This document shows positions 10,706 through 23,162 of a stretch of 64,000 nt of DNA, in pieces. Source of the stretch: Scleroderma bovista (Eukaryota > Basidiomycota > Agaricomycetes > Boletales > Sclerodermataceae); the NCBI GenBank assembly GCA_037178675.1, contig JAYMGJ010000087.1, positions 1 through 64,000 on the forward strand. The letters are read 5' to 3'. The notes beneath the pieces were generated by a model. It worked only from the letters and a program-made list of their open reading frames with translations, was not told where the DNA came from and did no database searches. The stretch's first letter is position 1, and each line of letters starts with the position of its first letter. A program made the position numbers and the translations under genes.

Positions 10706-13700
10706 ATGACGGAGTTGGACGACAAGATCGCCCGAAAACGGAAAGAATTGGAACGTCATCCCCCAGGAGATACTGGTCGGGCTATGGCCCTCTCCAATCT
10801 CGCATATTCCCTGTATGACAGATCCGTGAAGATGGATGATATTGCTAATCTAGAGGAGGCCATTGTGCTGCACCAATCAGCATTGGACGTCCGTCCGGCA
10901 GGTCATTTCGATCGGTCAACCTTACTCCATGAGCTTGCACTTTGCTTCAACCGCCGGTACGACAAACAGGGTACCATAGCAGACTTGGAACAGGCCATCA
11001 CACTCGGTCGAGCTGCATTAGAGCTCCGTTCCCCGGGCCACTCTGGTCATGCTGCCACTCTCTACAACCTTGCATGTGACCTGAGGAAGAGATTCCTGAA
11101 ACTCGGTGCGAATGGTGATCTCGATGAAGCAATTTCGCTGCATCGATCAACGTTGGACCTCTGTCCGGCGGGTCATTCCAATCGGTCGGACTCACTCCAT
11201 AGTCTCGCAGTTTGCTTCAGCAACCGGTACGACAAACAAGGTACCATAGCAGACTTGGAGCAGGCCATCACACTCGGTCGAGCTGCATTAGAGCTCCGTT
11301 CCCCAGGTCACTCTGGTCGTGCCGCCACTCTCTACAACCTTGCATGTTACTTGAGGCAGAGGTTTTTGAAATTGGGTGCAAATGGTGATCTCGATGAGGC
11401 AATTTCGCTGCATCGATCAGCGTTGGACCTCCGTCCGGCGGGTCATTCCGATCGGCTAAAATCGCTCGACCGGTTGGCGAACTGTCTTAGCACCCGATTC
11501 GAAAGAGTACAGGCTGCAGCAGACTTGAACGAGCTTATCTACCTCCGCCGAGCTATATTGGACCTCCATCCACAGGGCCATCGTAATCACGCCAAGTCCA
11601 TTGACAAGCTGCTTCTTCTAGTCCGAAAGCGAATTCAAATGGCAGCTGACTTGGATGAATGTATCTCGCTTAGGCGCTCTGCATTGGCATCTTGCGAGGC
11701 TGGCAATCCTGGCCGTGCTACATATCTTCACGACCTTGTTACCGACCTTCACAGTAGGTTCTGCCAACTTGAAAACATTTCCGTCGTTCAAGAGGCACAC
11801 CCTGATCATGCCGTATCCCTCCACACCCTTCTGATTTATGTCAAAGACCTGGTTGATGATGAAGATGTTGCCCCAGTTCTGGATAGAATTGGGGCTATCG
11901 CACGAGCTGCACTGCTCTGCCCCACTGGTCATCCCGATCATGCGATGTCTCTTATCACTTTTGCTGCTTGTCTTCGACGCAGGTTCCAAGAACTGGGTGC
12001 TGTTGCCGATTTAGATGAAGCCATTATGTTGTGTCAGGAGGCGTTAGAGGTCTGTCCGTCGGGGAGTGTGGCCAGTGCGCCACATTTACACGAACTTGCA
12101 CGGTGTCTCTCAGAGAGGTTCACCCGGCTAGCCATGCCGACTGATCTGGACGATGCCATCAAGTATGAACAAGCCGCATTAGTGTTGCGTCCACTAGGTC
12201 ATCCTGACCGCCCCGAGTCCCTCGGCAGTCTTGCCAATTATCGCCAACTAAAAATCAAGGAGAGAAGTGCAATTCCTCAACCAAACTCTCCTCCTGTTCC
12301 AACCAATAGTCCCTCGATCGAACAACTCATCAGAGGTGTTGTTCTCGATATTCTAAAGGCCCTTCCTCCCCGCTTACTCGACACTCACAACGGCACAATA
12401 TGTGACCGAAACTCACAGATCTTACATTTCGAAAACAGTCAGGAATACAAACAACTGGTCCTGTCAGCCTCCACACTTGACGCCCTCCTCCGAACAACTC
12501 ATATCCATGCAGTCATATCTACCTATTTCCGGTATGCTACACTTTCTCATCGGTGGGGAACATTCGAACCACTGTTGCGTGACATTCATGAGCGAGTCAT
12601 CTATGACTTGGATCCCACTGATGGTCTTTCGAAGCTGCAGTCCTTCTGTCTTGCATGCTGTCGACATGGATACTTGTGGGCTTGGAGTGATACGTGCTGC
12701 ATTGACAAGGAGAGCAGCGCAGAACTCCAAGAGACAATAGGGTCGATGTTTTCATGGTATCGGCTGTCGGCTCTCACTATGGTCCACCTTGGTGATGTTT
12801 CGGATACGGGCACGCTGACCAGCAGTGCTTGGTTTAAGCGTGGCTGGACCCTTCAAGAGCTGTTGGCGCCCCATACCATGTTGTTCTTCACTCGAGACTG
12901 GTCACTTTACCGGAACAGTTCCTCGAACCACAAGGAAGATAGTGCCATACTTGGAGAATTGGAACAGGCGACGAGCATTGCCTCGCGATATCTCACTGAT
13001 TTCCATCCAGGCGTGGATGATGCACGATTGAGGCTTCAATGGGCATCCACGCGTTGTACCACTCGGCCAGAAGACATAGCCTATTCACTTCTGGGAGTGT
13101 TCAGTCTCCACATTCCTGTCCTATATGGGGAATCTGCGGAGAATGCTCTCGGGCGTCTGCTCGCAGAGGTGATTTCAAAGTCTGGAGACACATCGATCCT
13201 GCATTGGATCGGACAATCATCGGCATTTCATAGCTGCTTCCCTGCCACCATTATCCCGTACCAGACTCTTCCTCTGGCTCTACCAGACCTCACAGCACCA
13301 CCTTCAACACGTAGAATTCGCAAACTTTTCTTTCTCAGATCTGCGCGCAAAATGCATCAGGCACTTTCCAACCTGCCACTGGCCAAATTCATCAACTTCA
13401 GGCTCATTCTTCCGTGTATCGTCTACCGCATCAAAGCTATGGCTCTGACTCGAGTGGATACCAGTGCTGCGACTCACGTCCACCAAATTCAGGCGGTGGG
13501 CCTGGCTCCCATTGATATTGCGCTGTCGGAAAGGCTTGAAAACGCAGTAAAAAGAGTCCCATATGTCCTGATACGCCCATGGCACCCAAACTTACTTCAT
13601 CCTGCTATCGATACTGATGATGCCTCGACTCACCAATGGCTCACACGGTTGGCACAGCCGTTCAGCGCACTTCTATTGATGGAACTACCTCATAACGAAT

Positions 13701-13795
13701 ATCGGAGGGTTGCATCGTTTTGTCATATTATCGCTCGTCCCACGGACTCTGCTGATGTGTTGAAAGGCGACGTTAATACACTTACTATCGTGTAG
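10706..13795 (+). CDS. TPR-HET protein 1
   Basis: This is a single uninterrupted frame of 1029 residues. The upstream GTG at 10685 is not used; the ATG at 10706 (MTELDDKIA) matches the start of the paralogue at 44793. Residues 1 to about 520 are TPR-like repeats with the pattern ...DLDEAISLHRSALDLRPAGHSDR...LANCL..RF, part of them as 90-residue double units (DNA period 270 bp). The HET domain follows: YATLSHRWG near residue 610, WAWSDTCCIDKESSAE near 657, WFKRGWTLQELLAP near 708, then RPEDIAYSLLGVF near 785. TPR repeats would act as the sensing or scaffold part and HET as the effector, by analogy with fungal NLR-like proteins; this role is inferred. No nucleotide-binding domain is present between them. 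No lesion is seen. Confidence 0.85.
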   Translation: MTELDDKIARKRKELERHPPGDTGRAMALSNLAYSLYDRSVKMDDIANLEEAIVLHQSALDVRPAGHFDRSTLLHELALCFNRRYDKQGTIADLEQAITLGRAALELRSPGHSGHAATLYNLACDLRKRFLKLGANGDLDEAISLHRSTLDLCPAGHSNRSDSLHSLAVCFSNRYDKQGTIADLEQAITLGRAALELRSPGHSGRAATLYNLACYLRQRFLKLGANGDLDEAISLHRSALDLRPAGHSDRLKSLDRLANCLSTRFERVQAAADLNELIYLRRAILDLHPQGHRNHAKSIDKLLLLVRKRIQMAADLDECISLRRSALASCEAGNPGRATYLHDLVTDLHSRFCQLENISVVQEAHPDHAVSLHTLLIYVKDLVDDEDVAPVLDRIGAIARAALLCPTGHPDHAMSLITFAACLRRRFQELGAVADLDEAIMLCQEALEVCPSGSVASAPHLHELARCLSERFTRLAMPTDLDDAIKYEQAALVLRPLGHPDRPESLGSLANYRQLKIKERSAIPQPNSPPVPTNSPSIEQLIRGVVLDILKALPPRLLDTHNGTICDRNSQILHFENSQEYKQLVLSASTLDALLRTTHIHAVISTYFRYATLSHRWGTFEPLLRDIHERVIYDLDPTDGLSKLQSFCLACCRHGYLWAWSDTCCIDKESSAELQETIGSMFSWYRLSALTMVHLGDVSDTGTLTSSAWFKRGWTLQELLAPHTMLFFTRDWSLYRNSSSNHKEDSAILGELEQATSIASRYLTDFHPGVDDARLRLQWASTRCTTRPEDIAYSLLGVFSLHIPVLYGESAENALGRLLAEVISKSGDTSILHWIGQSSAFHSCFPATIIPYQTLPLALPDLTAPPSTRRIRKLFFLRSARKMHQALSNLPLAKFINFRLILPCIVYRIKAMALTRVDTSAATHVHQIQAVGLAPIDIALSERLENAVKRVPYVLIRPWHPNLLHPAIDTDDASTHQWLTRLAQPFSALLLMELPHNEYRRVASFCHIIARPTDSADVLKGDVNTLTIV

Positions 13796-15059
13796 ATCTA
13801 TGGTATATGTAATAGTACTGAACACTGTATTCCATTTTTCAAAACCATCTGATTCTATCTGCAATTCTGTGGAGGTTTCGTCACACTCAAGGTATTTCTG
13901 GTCCCGATGTGCGTAGGGTTTGGTGCAGAACATCATGTGGCTAACCATGACTCATAGAAGGATCCGCTTGGTAGAAGCCGAGTAGGGTTTAAGGCCCCGA
14001 GTCACGAAGTCGGATTGGCGAGCACTGCAGAATGCATCACCTGCCTGAGATTTTAGTACGTAGTAAGGGCAGAATAAAATGCCATGCTGCTATACTACGG
14101 TAATTTCAAGAAGTATCGTGTGAAGCCTTAAAGCAGATAGAGCTGCAGGAAACTCACCGTTTCACATGCATTTGATGGTTCGCTGGATCGTCAAGTATAT
14201 GCAGGACGAGGGCCTTCACATGCTGGGTCTGCAAATTCTCGTATGTTGTAGCTACCTTGGGCTGAAGATGCGCATGAAGGACCCTACAAAAGCTGAGAAA
14301 GCTTGAGGATTGACATCACGTTGGTCTACCTGCGAAAACGACGGAGCCTATCCTCATTCCCTACGAGCGAGATTCGCGTATTTCCGGAGAGAATTTCACC
14401 CCCTGCACATGGTTGCGCTGTAGCGACCGATAATGACAAGTAATTGAGAGGATCCCTGCAGCTTTACCGAGGCCTGGACGCATGACTGGGCTTGACGAGG
14501 ACTCTCATCGAGAGTCTGCATCAAGCGCAGTCGCTCAAGCCTATCATATCAGCCAGAGCAGCTATAGGGGGGTGGTGGCGACGAATGGATCCACTTAGTC
14601 TGGTGACCAGCCTGTCTATAGAGTTGTAGTACTTGGTTCGACAGTCTGCAACCAAGTACTATTTCATAGGCAGGCTGGTCACCGGACTAGGAGACCGAAA
14701 TTGTTTGGCGATGTGTGCGCGTGTAGGGGGGACATTTTTTGTCCGTCCTCGGGCTGCTTGATGCAGTCGATGAGTGGTGTGGATGGTCTGACCGTCGTTC
14801 TCGGCTCATTCTTCCCCGCATTTACCTTTCTCTCATCTCGAGATGATAATAGAGCCAGGAGCTCTTCGTCTCACTGCTTCGGAGCTTCCCTCACCGTAGT
14901 TAAAGGCTTGCACCTGATTCCATATCACGAATTCGTCCGCACCTAAAGTGTTGTATGCGCCATATCGTCTGTTAAATCTCATCTTCTAAATGCTGACCTG
15001 AACGAAGTCTCACTTCCTCGTCCAACCATTGCACCTCCGGTGAGTTTGCTTTACACTTT
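13796..15059. other. 3' flank of TPR-HET 1, duplicated after TPR-HET 2
   Basis: No gene is supported. The stretch is nearly collinear with 48429-49620, including a conserved early segment (ATCTATGGT.TATGTAATA) directly after each stop codon, so the duplication includes the 3' flank. It contains a MITE (separate entry). From 14700 to 14990 it resembles the upstream module of the HET/TPR-HET genes. Confidence 0.6.
14596..14689. mobile_element. ~94-bp hairpin MITE, copy 1
   Basis: The element runs from TAGTCTGGTGAC to GTCACCGGACTA and is almost one long hairpin: GTAGTACTTGGTT pairs with AACCAAGTACTAT around an 11-nt loop. The left flank is GGATCCACT. The right target duplication has been lost here, but both copies survive at the second element (49238-49335). 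Confidence 0.6.
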
Positions 15060-15530
15060 TCTTCCGCCATCCACTGCTACATCGTGATTGTGTCATATCT
15101 ATTGACAAACTTCTGCTTCTCGTTCGAAAGCGGGTTCATAGACGGTGGCATGGCAGTTGACTTGGACGGATGTATCTCGCTTTGGGAGTTCTGCGAACCC
15201 CGGAATTCTGACTGTGTTGCATATCTTCACGACTATATTACTGACCTTCAAGTTCACAGTAGGTTCCGCATACTAGAAAATATTTTGACCATTCAGGAGG
15301 CACATCCTGATCATTCCGTGTCCTCCCACGAACTTCTGATTTATGTTAAGGACCGCATTCAAAAGCTCTTCCCTCTCAAATATGCGAGCAAAATCTACCG
15401 AGTGCTCACTCATATGCCGCCTACTCAATTCGTCAATGGCAGGCTATCCTTGCCGCCATGTATCGTCGACGCATCGCAAGTTCATTCCACTGAGTCGAGT
15501 GGATACCAGGTGCCAGTAACGACGTTGTTT
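15060..15530 (+). pseudogene. TPR-HET remnant with internal deletion
   Basis: The segment matches 11600-11860 of TPR-HET 1 (from ATTGACAAACTTCTGCTTCT to TCTGATTTATGTTAA), then jumps directly to sequence equivalent to 13340-13450 (GCGAGCAAAATCTACC to TATCGTC). About 1.5 kb, including the entire HET domain, is therefore missing. A frame of 195 codons (15084-15671) crosses the junction but runs on into PSP1-like sequence, so it is a chimeric relic and not a gene. Confidence 0.65.
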
Positions 15531-15619
15531 GGCCGGGTGTACGCGTTTTCATTGAATTTCAATTATGGCCTCGAGGCAGATCGAGTCCTTTCCGTTCCGC
15601 TCTCCGTGGTCCTGCTTTC

Positions 15620-17060
15620 GGCGATGAATCAGAGGCTCTTTCCGACTCCTGTACACAACCCTGGTCACTGACAGTCGTCCCTGACTCCCTTTTTCTTGGA
15701 TCTCACTCACAGCAGGCCCTGGAAATCGCTCGCGACAACCAATCGCCCTTGAACCCGTTTCAAAACCAGAACAACCTCTTCGAGGCATCCTCTCTCAGTT
15801 CAAACCCGCCCAATATTCCCGGTTCTCGTTATGGTGACATCAAACCGCATGGAGCAGCCAGTATGGCTCACTCAGCACTCTAAGCAGCGATCGTGTTCAA
15901 CGCCCCAGGACACGGTGTGCAAGACGAGTCCGCCCCCAGCGTTTTCCACACATCCACTTAGTATGGCGGCAGCGTCTTCCGTCTGTCGGACGACGATCTC
16001 GCAGATGATTTTGGTGCGTTGAGCATCCAAGGATTTCCTCTTGTTCTGCGCATCCCCTTAGCCAGCCATTCTCACTTCCCATTTACGCACCCATCTCGCA
16101 GAGTCTGCTCTCACCGGATTGTGTGTCCCCCTATCAGCACATCACTTACATCCCGGCAGCGCTTTGGCTCTCCCAGCAATAACGAGCGATCTGTCCGCTG
16201 GTGTCAGTCCCCCTCGCAGCCAGCTCGAGCAGCCCAATACCGCACTGCTGGCAACAACGGCCAAGGATCGCAGCAACAACAGCAGTTGGCTCTCACTGCA
16301 CGGTTTATTCCCAGCAAAGGCATCTAGTGTATTCATTCGCAGGGGAACGTCCACCCGCTCGACGTCCCCGGACGGACCTGGGCTCTCGTCACCACTCGCC
16401 GACGACGAGCCGCCCTAGTACCCAGCCTTGGCAGGGGCCCTATTACTCCCAGCAGATGCAACGACGTACCGCAGACGCACTAACGGCCCGATCTCAACGA
16501 TCTCGGCAAGGGCATCCCGCTTTCCTTTGTACTCGCGTCCTGACCACTCTACATCGTCGAGTTCAAAGCTGGATGCACGGATCTGTTCTACCCGACGGAC
16601 CTCACGCTCGACATCAGGGTGAGCGACTTGGTCATTGTGGAGGTGTTCTAGCACGAGTAGAGGGAGTATGTGGCCTATGGAGAGATATATGGTGGCGCAG
16701 CCTCAGGATACTCAGTACGTGGTTCGCTTCCCCCCTGGGTTGGCTCATCGGTGCTTTTGTCAGAATATAGTGAGGCAAAAGAAATTACCAATGCGAGCTC
16801 ACAGACGCAGAATATCAATCATTCGTCGTACGATGTAACACCCGTTTTCGCAGGGGTTAGCGGACGGTGGGACCATCAGGCATCGACGAAAATTGACATT
16901 CTATTTTGTCGTGGAGAAACGCATCGACTTCGGAGAGCTTAGAATTATTCCGGTGCGTCAATGCAATATTTTACATGCGTGTTCGGTGCTCATCTCATCC
17001 TCCACCTAGGTTATACAAGGCGCGCATTTGGACGGCCTCTCCAGGATTCTGGTGGCTATG
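15620..17060 (+). pseudogene. PSP1-domain protein pseudogene, copy 1
   Basis: The frame DESEALSD...SRYGDIKPHGAASMAH (15625-15880) and later the block YIVEFKAGCTDLFY...LDIRVSDLVIVE (16536-16665) are the low-complexity N-terminal part and the conserved C-terminal PSP1 domain of fungal PSP1 proteins. The yeast family is named for suppression of DNA polymerase alpha mutants; the molecular role is not settled. A TAG stop follows the IVEV motif, and further domain pieces (LTFYFVVEKRIDFGEL-like near 16885-16940, then LYKARIWTASP near 17015) lie in other frames, so the copy is dead. It is collinear with 60088-61580. Confidence 0.6.
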
Positions 17061-18143
17061 AACAGTAATACAGCCTCACGCTCGTGAACCCCCCAAAAAT
17101 AACAGATTTATGCATTTTTCCTTTCTGCCTTTCCCCATCTTGATCGTGTTTCAATATACATTAGACATGTAATCTTCACTCTGTTGTTACTGCTGCTGCT
17201 TCAGCAGACAATCGTTTCCACGCATCTTACACAACGGGCAGCAGCCCTCGTACGGCACCCAACAGATCTCTCATACATCGCCCTCGTCATGAGGATCGTT
17301 GCGGTCAGTATTCCAGTGGCATTTGGCGACTGTGACTCGATGCTTGATGTGGACTTTCATCATGGAGACGGCCTCATCGCAAGCGTGCGCCAAGCAGGTC
17401 ACATGTGCGCATGATATCGACCTAGTTGGCAACAGGTCTTGTGACGTCCCTTCGTATATCAAGAAACCGAGGTGTGTGATGCTTCGCGAAAGTCAGTCTC
17501 TCAGCAATGAATTCTCTGTCGTGCTCATTTATTCACCCGATTTTAATTTTGTATTTAGCAGCATTCAAAAATCAGGGCGCCCATCACCTAGGGAAGGGAA
17601 TTCGATCCAGAAGGAAAGTAGGCACAACTGGTAAGCCACTCGAACTGCGGGCATATTATTGACACCAGCCAGCCCATATGCGGGAGGCAGAGTCAGCACT
17701 CGGTACTCAGACAGACTCAGTGACCGGACAATCAGGTGCTCACTGTCACCAGGCGGCAAACATTGGTTCCTCTTGTATCCGCTCGATCTCACGTTCCCAG
17801 TGAATTGTGTGCGTACTGGAACTCCGCTGTGCAGCAGAGAATACTAGCAGGTGAGGAGCGAGTTTGTTACTATATTGAGAATACGATATGTGTCTCTCAA
17901 GTTATATCCTCTGCACCTGGGCTAATTGAATCGTGTAGATGTAAATGTAAGGTGGGAGAGAAGGATGGTTGAAGACTTTGGCCAGTAGGCACTCACAAAC
18001 AACAATTCCGAAGAGTGTTCCTTGCTTCAGAGTAGAGACTGCCATACTGAGAAATGATATATGAATGAATGCATAGTAAGAATAGACAAACAAACAACCA
18101 GAGAACAGCTGACGAAGAAAACAGCACTTCACAACTATATCAT
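17061..18143. other. Intergenic between PSP1 relic and HET copy; empty site for the 62-kb element
   Basis: No gene is supported. The region matches 61580-62101 plus 63429-63945. At 17618-17640 the sequence GGAAAGTAGGCACAACTGG corresponds to the position where the 62102-63428 element sits in the other copy. This is therefore an empty insertion site. Confidence 0.65.
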
Positions 18144-19572
18144 TCACCTCCACACCCTTCGTCTCGGCCGACCGCTCATCCAACCAGAACCAGCGCTTTC
18201 ATTTCGGTGCCAAACAAATGGCTTTGCAACGCTGTACAAAGTTGTTGTGATGTTTGAATCGGGTCGGTCAGGATCAGGAAAACGTTGTATGATCCTTGTG
18301 ACGAGGCATCTGTTGGTGAGTCGAGCAGAGAGCGAAGTCAACAATGATTTGAAGTTGTCGTCACTTGGAAGTGACAGTATTGGTAAATTGTTTAAATCGT
18401 CGTGGAAGTCCGCCCAATCCAATGCCATCCAATTACCATGTGAGGATAGTTTGTGCTTCCTGATGTCCGCCATAGAAAGCGGCTCGAGGTCAGCAAAGAG
18501 GTTTCCTTCGCGGAAGAATTCCTTGGAGTCTGTAAAGTGACCATAGTCCCCCAGCTGATCTTATAAGGCTCAAACATTGTACAAAAGGCATATGTGCTCA
18601 CTTCGATACCATTGGGTGCATCCAAGAAATGACAGAATCCCCCGTCTATTTCGAAGCTAATGTACTCCCTCGGCCGATCGAGTAGTATCATGAGACCCCG
18701 CCAGTCACAGCCGAGGACGTATGTTCCCTAAATGAATAGTGATATCAGTGCCAATGAGACATGCAAAGAAAAGTAATTCACATCAACATCGAAGGCTGTC
18801 CATTCACCAGATACGTCGCTGGAACCGGCGGGATCGTGAAATACCCCAAGCTTAACTCCACAAATCCTTGAGCTCTTCCACATGACGGACGAAATCTGAA
18901 GGATTCTGTCTGATCAAAGGAGATGTGTCTGCATAATGCAGACCTGTTCAACCCAAGAACGAGCCTTATTCACGTGTCGTACATTCATTGGCATTCTGGC
19001 CTTCATTTCCAGGTGTTTATTTTCGATATAGTCCTCCCATGATTCTGAAGTTCGTGGGATTATGTTAGAGTCATCAACATTGTCAACCTGTATCCAGTCC
19101 TTGCCAAGAGATCGACCAAGGCCCACTACGAAGCGCGTGTTAGTTAGATTATCGGAATAGACTTTGATGCCAAGCGAAGTGGTGCTGGTCAGCGTGAGCG
19201 TGTCTCCGGCGAATTCCTTTGGGTACGCGTCGCAGTAAGTGAAACCATTCTCAATGAGCGCGCTATCGTCGAATTTGAATGTGGTGTTGCGACCTGGCGG
19301 GTCTTGATATCTGAGATAGACTTGGCACAATTTCCACAGGCCGGAGGGACGAGTGGGGGGTCCCACTGAAGTGGCATCCTGCATAAGCCAACTTACGTCT
19401 GGCCCTGGATCTCTGTAGTAATTGGATTCCGACAAAACCAAATCGATGGTCTCTGGTGGATTCAATGGACTACGGCGGCATGACAGCCAGGCTTTGAAGC
19501 GAGAGCGAGAGTCGGGAGTGGGCTGGAGGGGCAGCCAAATTTGGATGCCACGATTCGTGATCGGGAATGTGC
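18144..19572 (-). pseudogene. HET gene B, 3' half, cut by the KDZ insertion
   Basis: This is collinear with 4015-5475 of the intact HET gene, with the same exon layout (18144-18554, 18602-18727, 18782-19572). It stops exactly at the left end of the KDZ element; the missing 5' half is at 40011-40994. Beyond the insertion it carries a TGA at 18914-18916 where the intact paralogue has CGA, and a 1-nt difference near 18175 that shifts the C-terminal frame. The encoded part is the region after the HET domain. It is inferred to have been a working paralogue before the insertion. Confidence 0.8.
19565..19572. repeat. Target-site duplication, left copy (GAATGTGC)
   Basis: GAATGTGC here is repeated at 40011-40018, and the intact HET gene has this sequence once. 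The identical stretch is 10 bp (GGAATGTGCC), so the exact duplication is ambiguous. Eight bp fits both the TIR alignment and the size known for KDZ elements. Confidence 0.8.
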
Positions 19573-19604
19573 CACCTCAGGCACTAGTTTTCGGTACCAA
19601 TAGT

Positions 19605-19653
19605 GGTCTCGGAGATAGGGTTATTTTACCATGAAGATGTAGTCTCAGAGACC
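19605..19653. repeat. Subterminal palindromes, left end
   Basis: GGTCTCGGAGA at 19605-19615 and AGTCTCAGAGACC at 19641-19653 are near-palindromes. Their counterparts at the other end are GGTCTCTGAGACC (39931-39943) and GGTCTCGAGACC (39967-39978). They are plausible transposase-binding sites; this function is inferred. Confidence 0.5.
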
Positions 19654-22600
19654 AACCATCCGCCCCGGCAAATCCCGAATTGTTTGTAATACATTCGCAC
19701 CCTTTGCCCTTTACCTCCACGCACCCTCCACACCTGTTCATCGATGGTGTACCTGCCCTCTTGAAACCCTCCCACCGCCATCCCTCTCCTCTCTAGAGCA
19801 TTCTCGATGCTGTCGGTGGCTTCTGTTTGGTTGATAGTCACTACCATGGAAACCATTGGTTACTTATGGTACGTTCACCTTCCTCAATCTTCCCCATGAC
19901 TCCCAACCCAGCTCCTGGTATGCGGGCAGCTCTCCCCAGCATGACAAGGGGTTTGGGCCAGCATTTCACTTCTCCAAAAAAGAAAAAAAATGCACGAAAG
20001 ACTCAAACTCTTGTTTCTTTTCCAGGTCAAGCCAAGAAGCACCAACGCCTCCTCGACCGTCTCAACAATCTCCTTAATCACAAGGTGGTACATGAACCCG
20101 CTGGATGTGAAACGAACCTGGCCGCTGCTCCTGAGGTTTCCACTCTGGAAACGGAAACGATCGGGTTTATGGATGTGGAAGAGGCCGACGACCACGAACC
20201 TACTGAGCACTCTCCTCCCATGCAGCACGCTCGCGTTGACCATCTTTTCAGCCACTGGAAGTCTGTCATCCCAACCATGGCTCGTCCTTACTTAGAATAC
20301 CTTGGCGAGATGCTTGGAAAGCCGCTGCCTCGACACGTGTCCTCGCTTTCAGCCTGCTTGCGAGATTGTGATAAATGGTCCACCAACATTACCTGCCTCT
20401 ATTTTGATTGTAAGTCCTCACTACCCTGTGAGTGCTGATGCAGTACTAAACATTTATTAGCGTTTTTGTCTATCACAGTCTGGCACTGTCAATGCGCCAC
20501 GCTTCCCCAGCTGCTCGTTCATAATGGCCTATTCCCCACTGCTCCACTCCAGCCTCGCATCGCAGTATCTATCGAACTTCTAGCTCTTTATCGCGCTCTT
20601 TTCGAGTGCTCATGTGATGCTGTCAATGCTCTCGCCTCTGCACTGCACACGCATTACACACGACAGGGATTCCATGTCACGAAAGAGGTAGATGTTTAAA
20701 TATTCTTTTGGCCGTGTCTAACACTAAGCGAGTAGGGAGGAGTTATCCTTGAACCGTTCTGTCGGAGTCTCGGACATGCCATTCAGTGGTACGATGTTTT
20801 ACAAGTCGAGATAGAGAACTCTGTAGACAAGATACTGCAAGAGTGCCGGGATATCACCCTAGCTGCCAAGGTGCCTCCGGAATCTTCGCCTCTCGTATCG
20901 CCTTTATCTTCGCCAACCAAGAATGGCCTAGCCCTTACCTGAGGCTTCTGTGCACCGATTCTAGTGCAACGATGCCCTGCGTGCTTTGGTGGTCAAGACT
21001 TTGGGCGGCCCTTGGATAGTGGTGGCGATGTTCATGTCACCATGGATGGGAACTTCCACCATCAGCATCGACGTTCCGCAGGAGACTGCCCACCATTTTA
21101 TGATCTCATCTACTTCCTTCCTAAACCACAGGTCGATGAAGTCGGGAAACGAATCAATGCTGCACGCAAGCATCCTCCATGACAATACAAAGTTGCTGTA
21201 CCTGATGAAGCGGTCGACCAATGCGAAACCTCATATGAAGCAGCAGATGGCAAGCAGAAGGCAGCTATGGATAGCTTCGATGATACTGGCATCATGGCAC
21301 TCATCTGTCGCCATGACATCCCTCTGTTCTTTGCGAACATCAACACTCCTGGTGAGCAACAAAAATATAGTGTGGCGCTGATTGAACACTTCTTTTCTCT
21401 TATCCCTCTCAGGTGCAATGTTGTCATACTGTACAACATCGGGTGTGTGCTGGCACACTCATTGATGAAGGTATGTATGCGCATCCCTCATTCAGTTGGG
21501 TTTTATTAACAATTCCCAGTATAGTATTCTGAGTCTGTTTATCACCTCCCGCATTCGCTTTGCTACAACTGCAATGCATGCTTATGGGCACAAGTGGGCA
21601 TGTCAGCTTGTCTACAATCCTCGACTTATCCAAGGTTTGGGCTTGTCAGATGGTGAAGGCACGGAGAGGTTGTGGTCGCGTTTCATCAAGCTTATTGGTA
21701 TCCAGCGTGCATCTTCGGTAGGTCAGTATAATTGAAGGGTTATGATTGTCTCACATTATTATTTCCAGCGCCAATGCCGCATTTGGCTCATCGATCGTCA
21801 TGCTGGTGCTGTTGCCAAAGAGATGGTCGCTGACCTTGGAGATTGGCTCCGGCACTGGCTCAAAAAAGGTATCAAGGAGCAAGGTTCTGCTGCACGGGAG
21901 GTTCTAGACCAATGCGAGCTTGGCGCTGTGGAACTTCGTAAGCAATGGTCGGATCAATGTTCTGCTCAGCTATCTATCAGAATGCGTACGTCACCATGAG
22001 CTTACAGCAGCGGATTCATGAACTAAAACTCTGCTACAGATGCACCTATTCGACTGAAGAAAGAACTTGATGCTGTTCTTGTTCTACAAGCTGAGCTCGA
22101 TAGTTCTGACAAAGTGTTACAGAAAATCCATGTCATGCTTGACAGGGGTCCAGCATCCCAAGGTGCCCATGATGCTCTGGCGAGCCTCGAACACAGTCAT
22201 GAGCAACTGTTGTGCAAAGTTGATGCCCTTTATTCCTCGCTGGACATTCCGGTGAGGTTTCCTGACTTAGATGGCGTCGGCTTCGAGTTCGTACAAACCC
22301 TTCTCCTTGCCCGCGATCTGAAAATCAACATCCGTAAATGGGCAATAGGAAGTTTCTTTGAGTGGGACAAACTCAATCGCGCCATTGGTGGGAAACAGAA
22401 GGCGTTAGGTAGGTTCTTTTGAAGTTAGGTTGGCCTTCTTGACAATGGATCCCAGGCACGAAACTCCACCAGCAGACATGCAAGGCTATTGCCAAACGAC
22501 AGCCAGCGTTGATGTCCGCTATAGGTAAATTCAACAATTACTGTGCTCGCCTCGAAGAACTGTACAATCCTACATACGCCATACCGTTACCAACACCCCT

Positions 22601-23162
22601 CCCGACCAAGCTGGCTGAACTCTGTAATGACCAGACGCTTCTCAAAGACGTTTGGATCACATGGTCACCTGAGGGTGAAACCCCTTTATGGCTTGGGGAT
22701 TGTGATGTTAGATCAGGGATTCGAGGCCTTCTCAAGTTGGACCATTGCCATGAAGAACGACGTTGGCTTGGGATGGAAGCTGATAATATGTGCCAGTGGT
22801 TTGGACGTGAACTTTGTGCGGTCAAATTCGCATTGCAGCAACCACAACGTAAGTTAGGTGCTTCGTTACTTCTGTTGGTAACTTCGAACTTCTTTTTAGA
22901 TTCTATCTATTACCTCATTTTGAAGCAACGGCATGAATACATGTCGACTTTACAAGAATGATGGCCGAACCCTCTTGCCTCCGCCATCTGCTATGCTGGT
23001 GAGGCTCGTGCCGCATCTGAGCTCGCAGCATCCCTTTCCGGAACTCCAATCCCACATGCACTGTAGTGGCTTAGCCCTATCATATGCGAGTTACCCTCTG
23101 ACGAGCACGTGTCAGAGGCTGGTGACCCAGACACGATAGTGGACGTTGAACTGGAAGACCTA

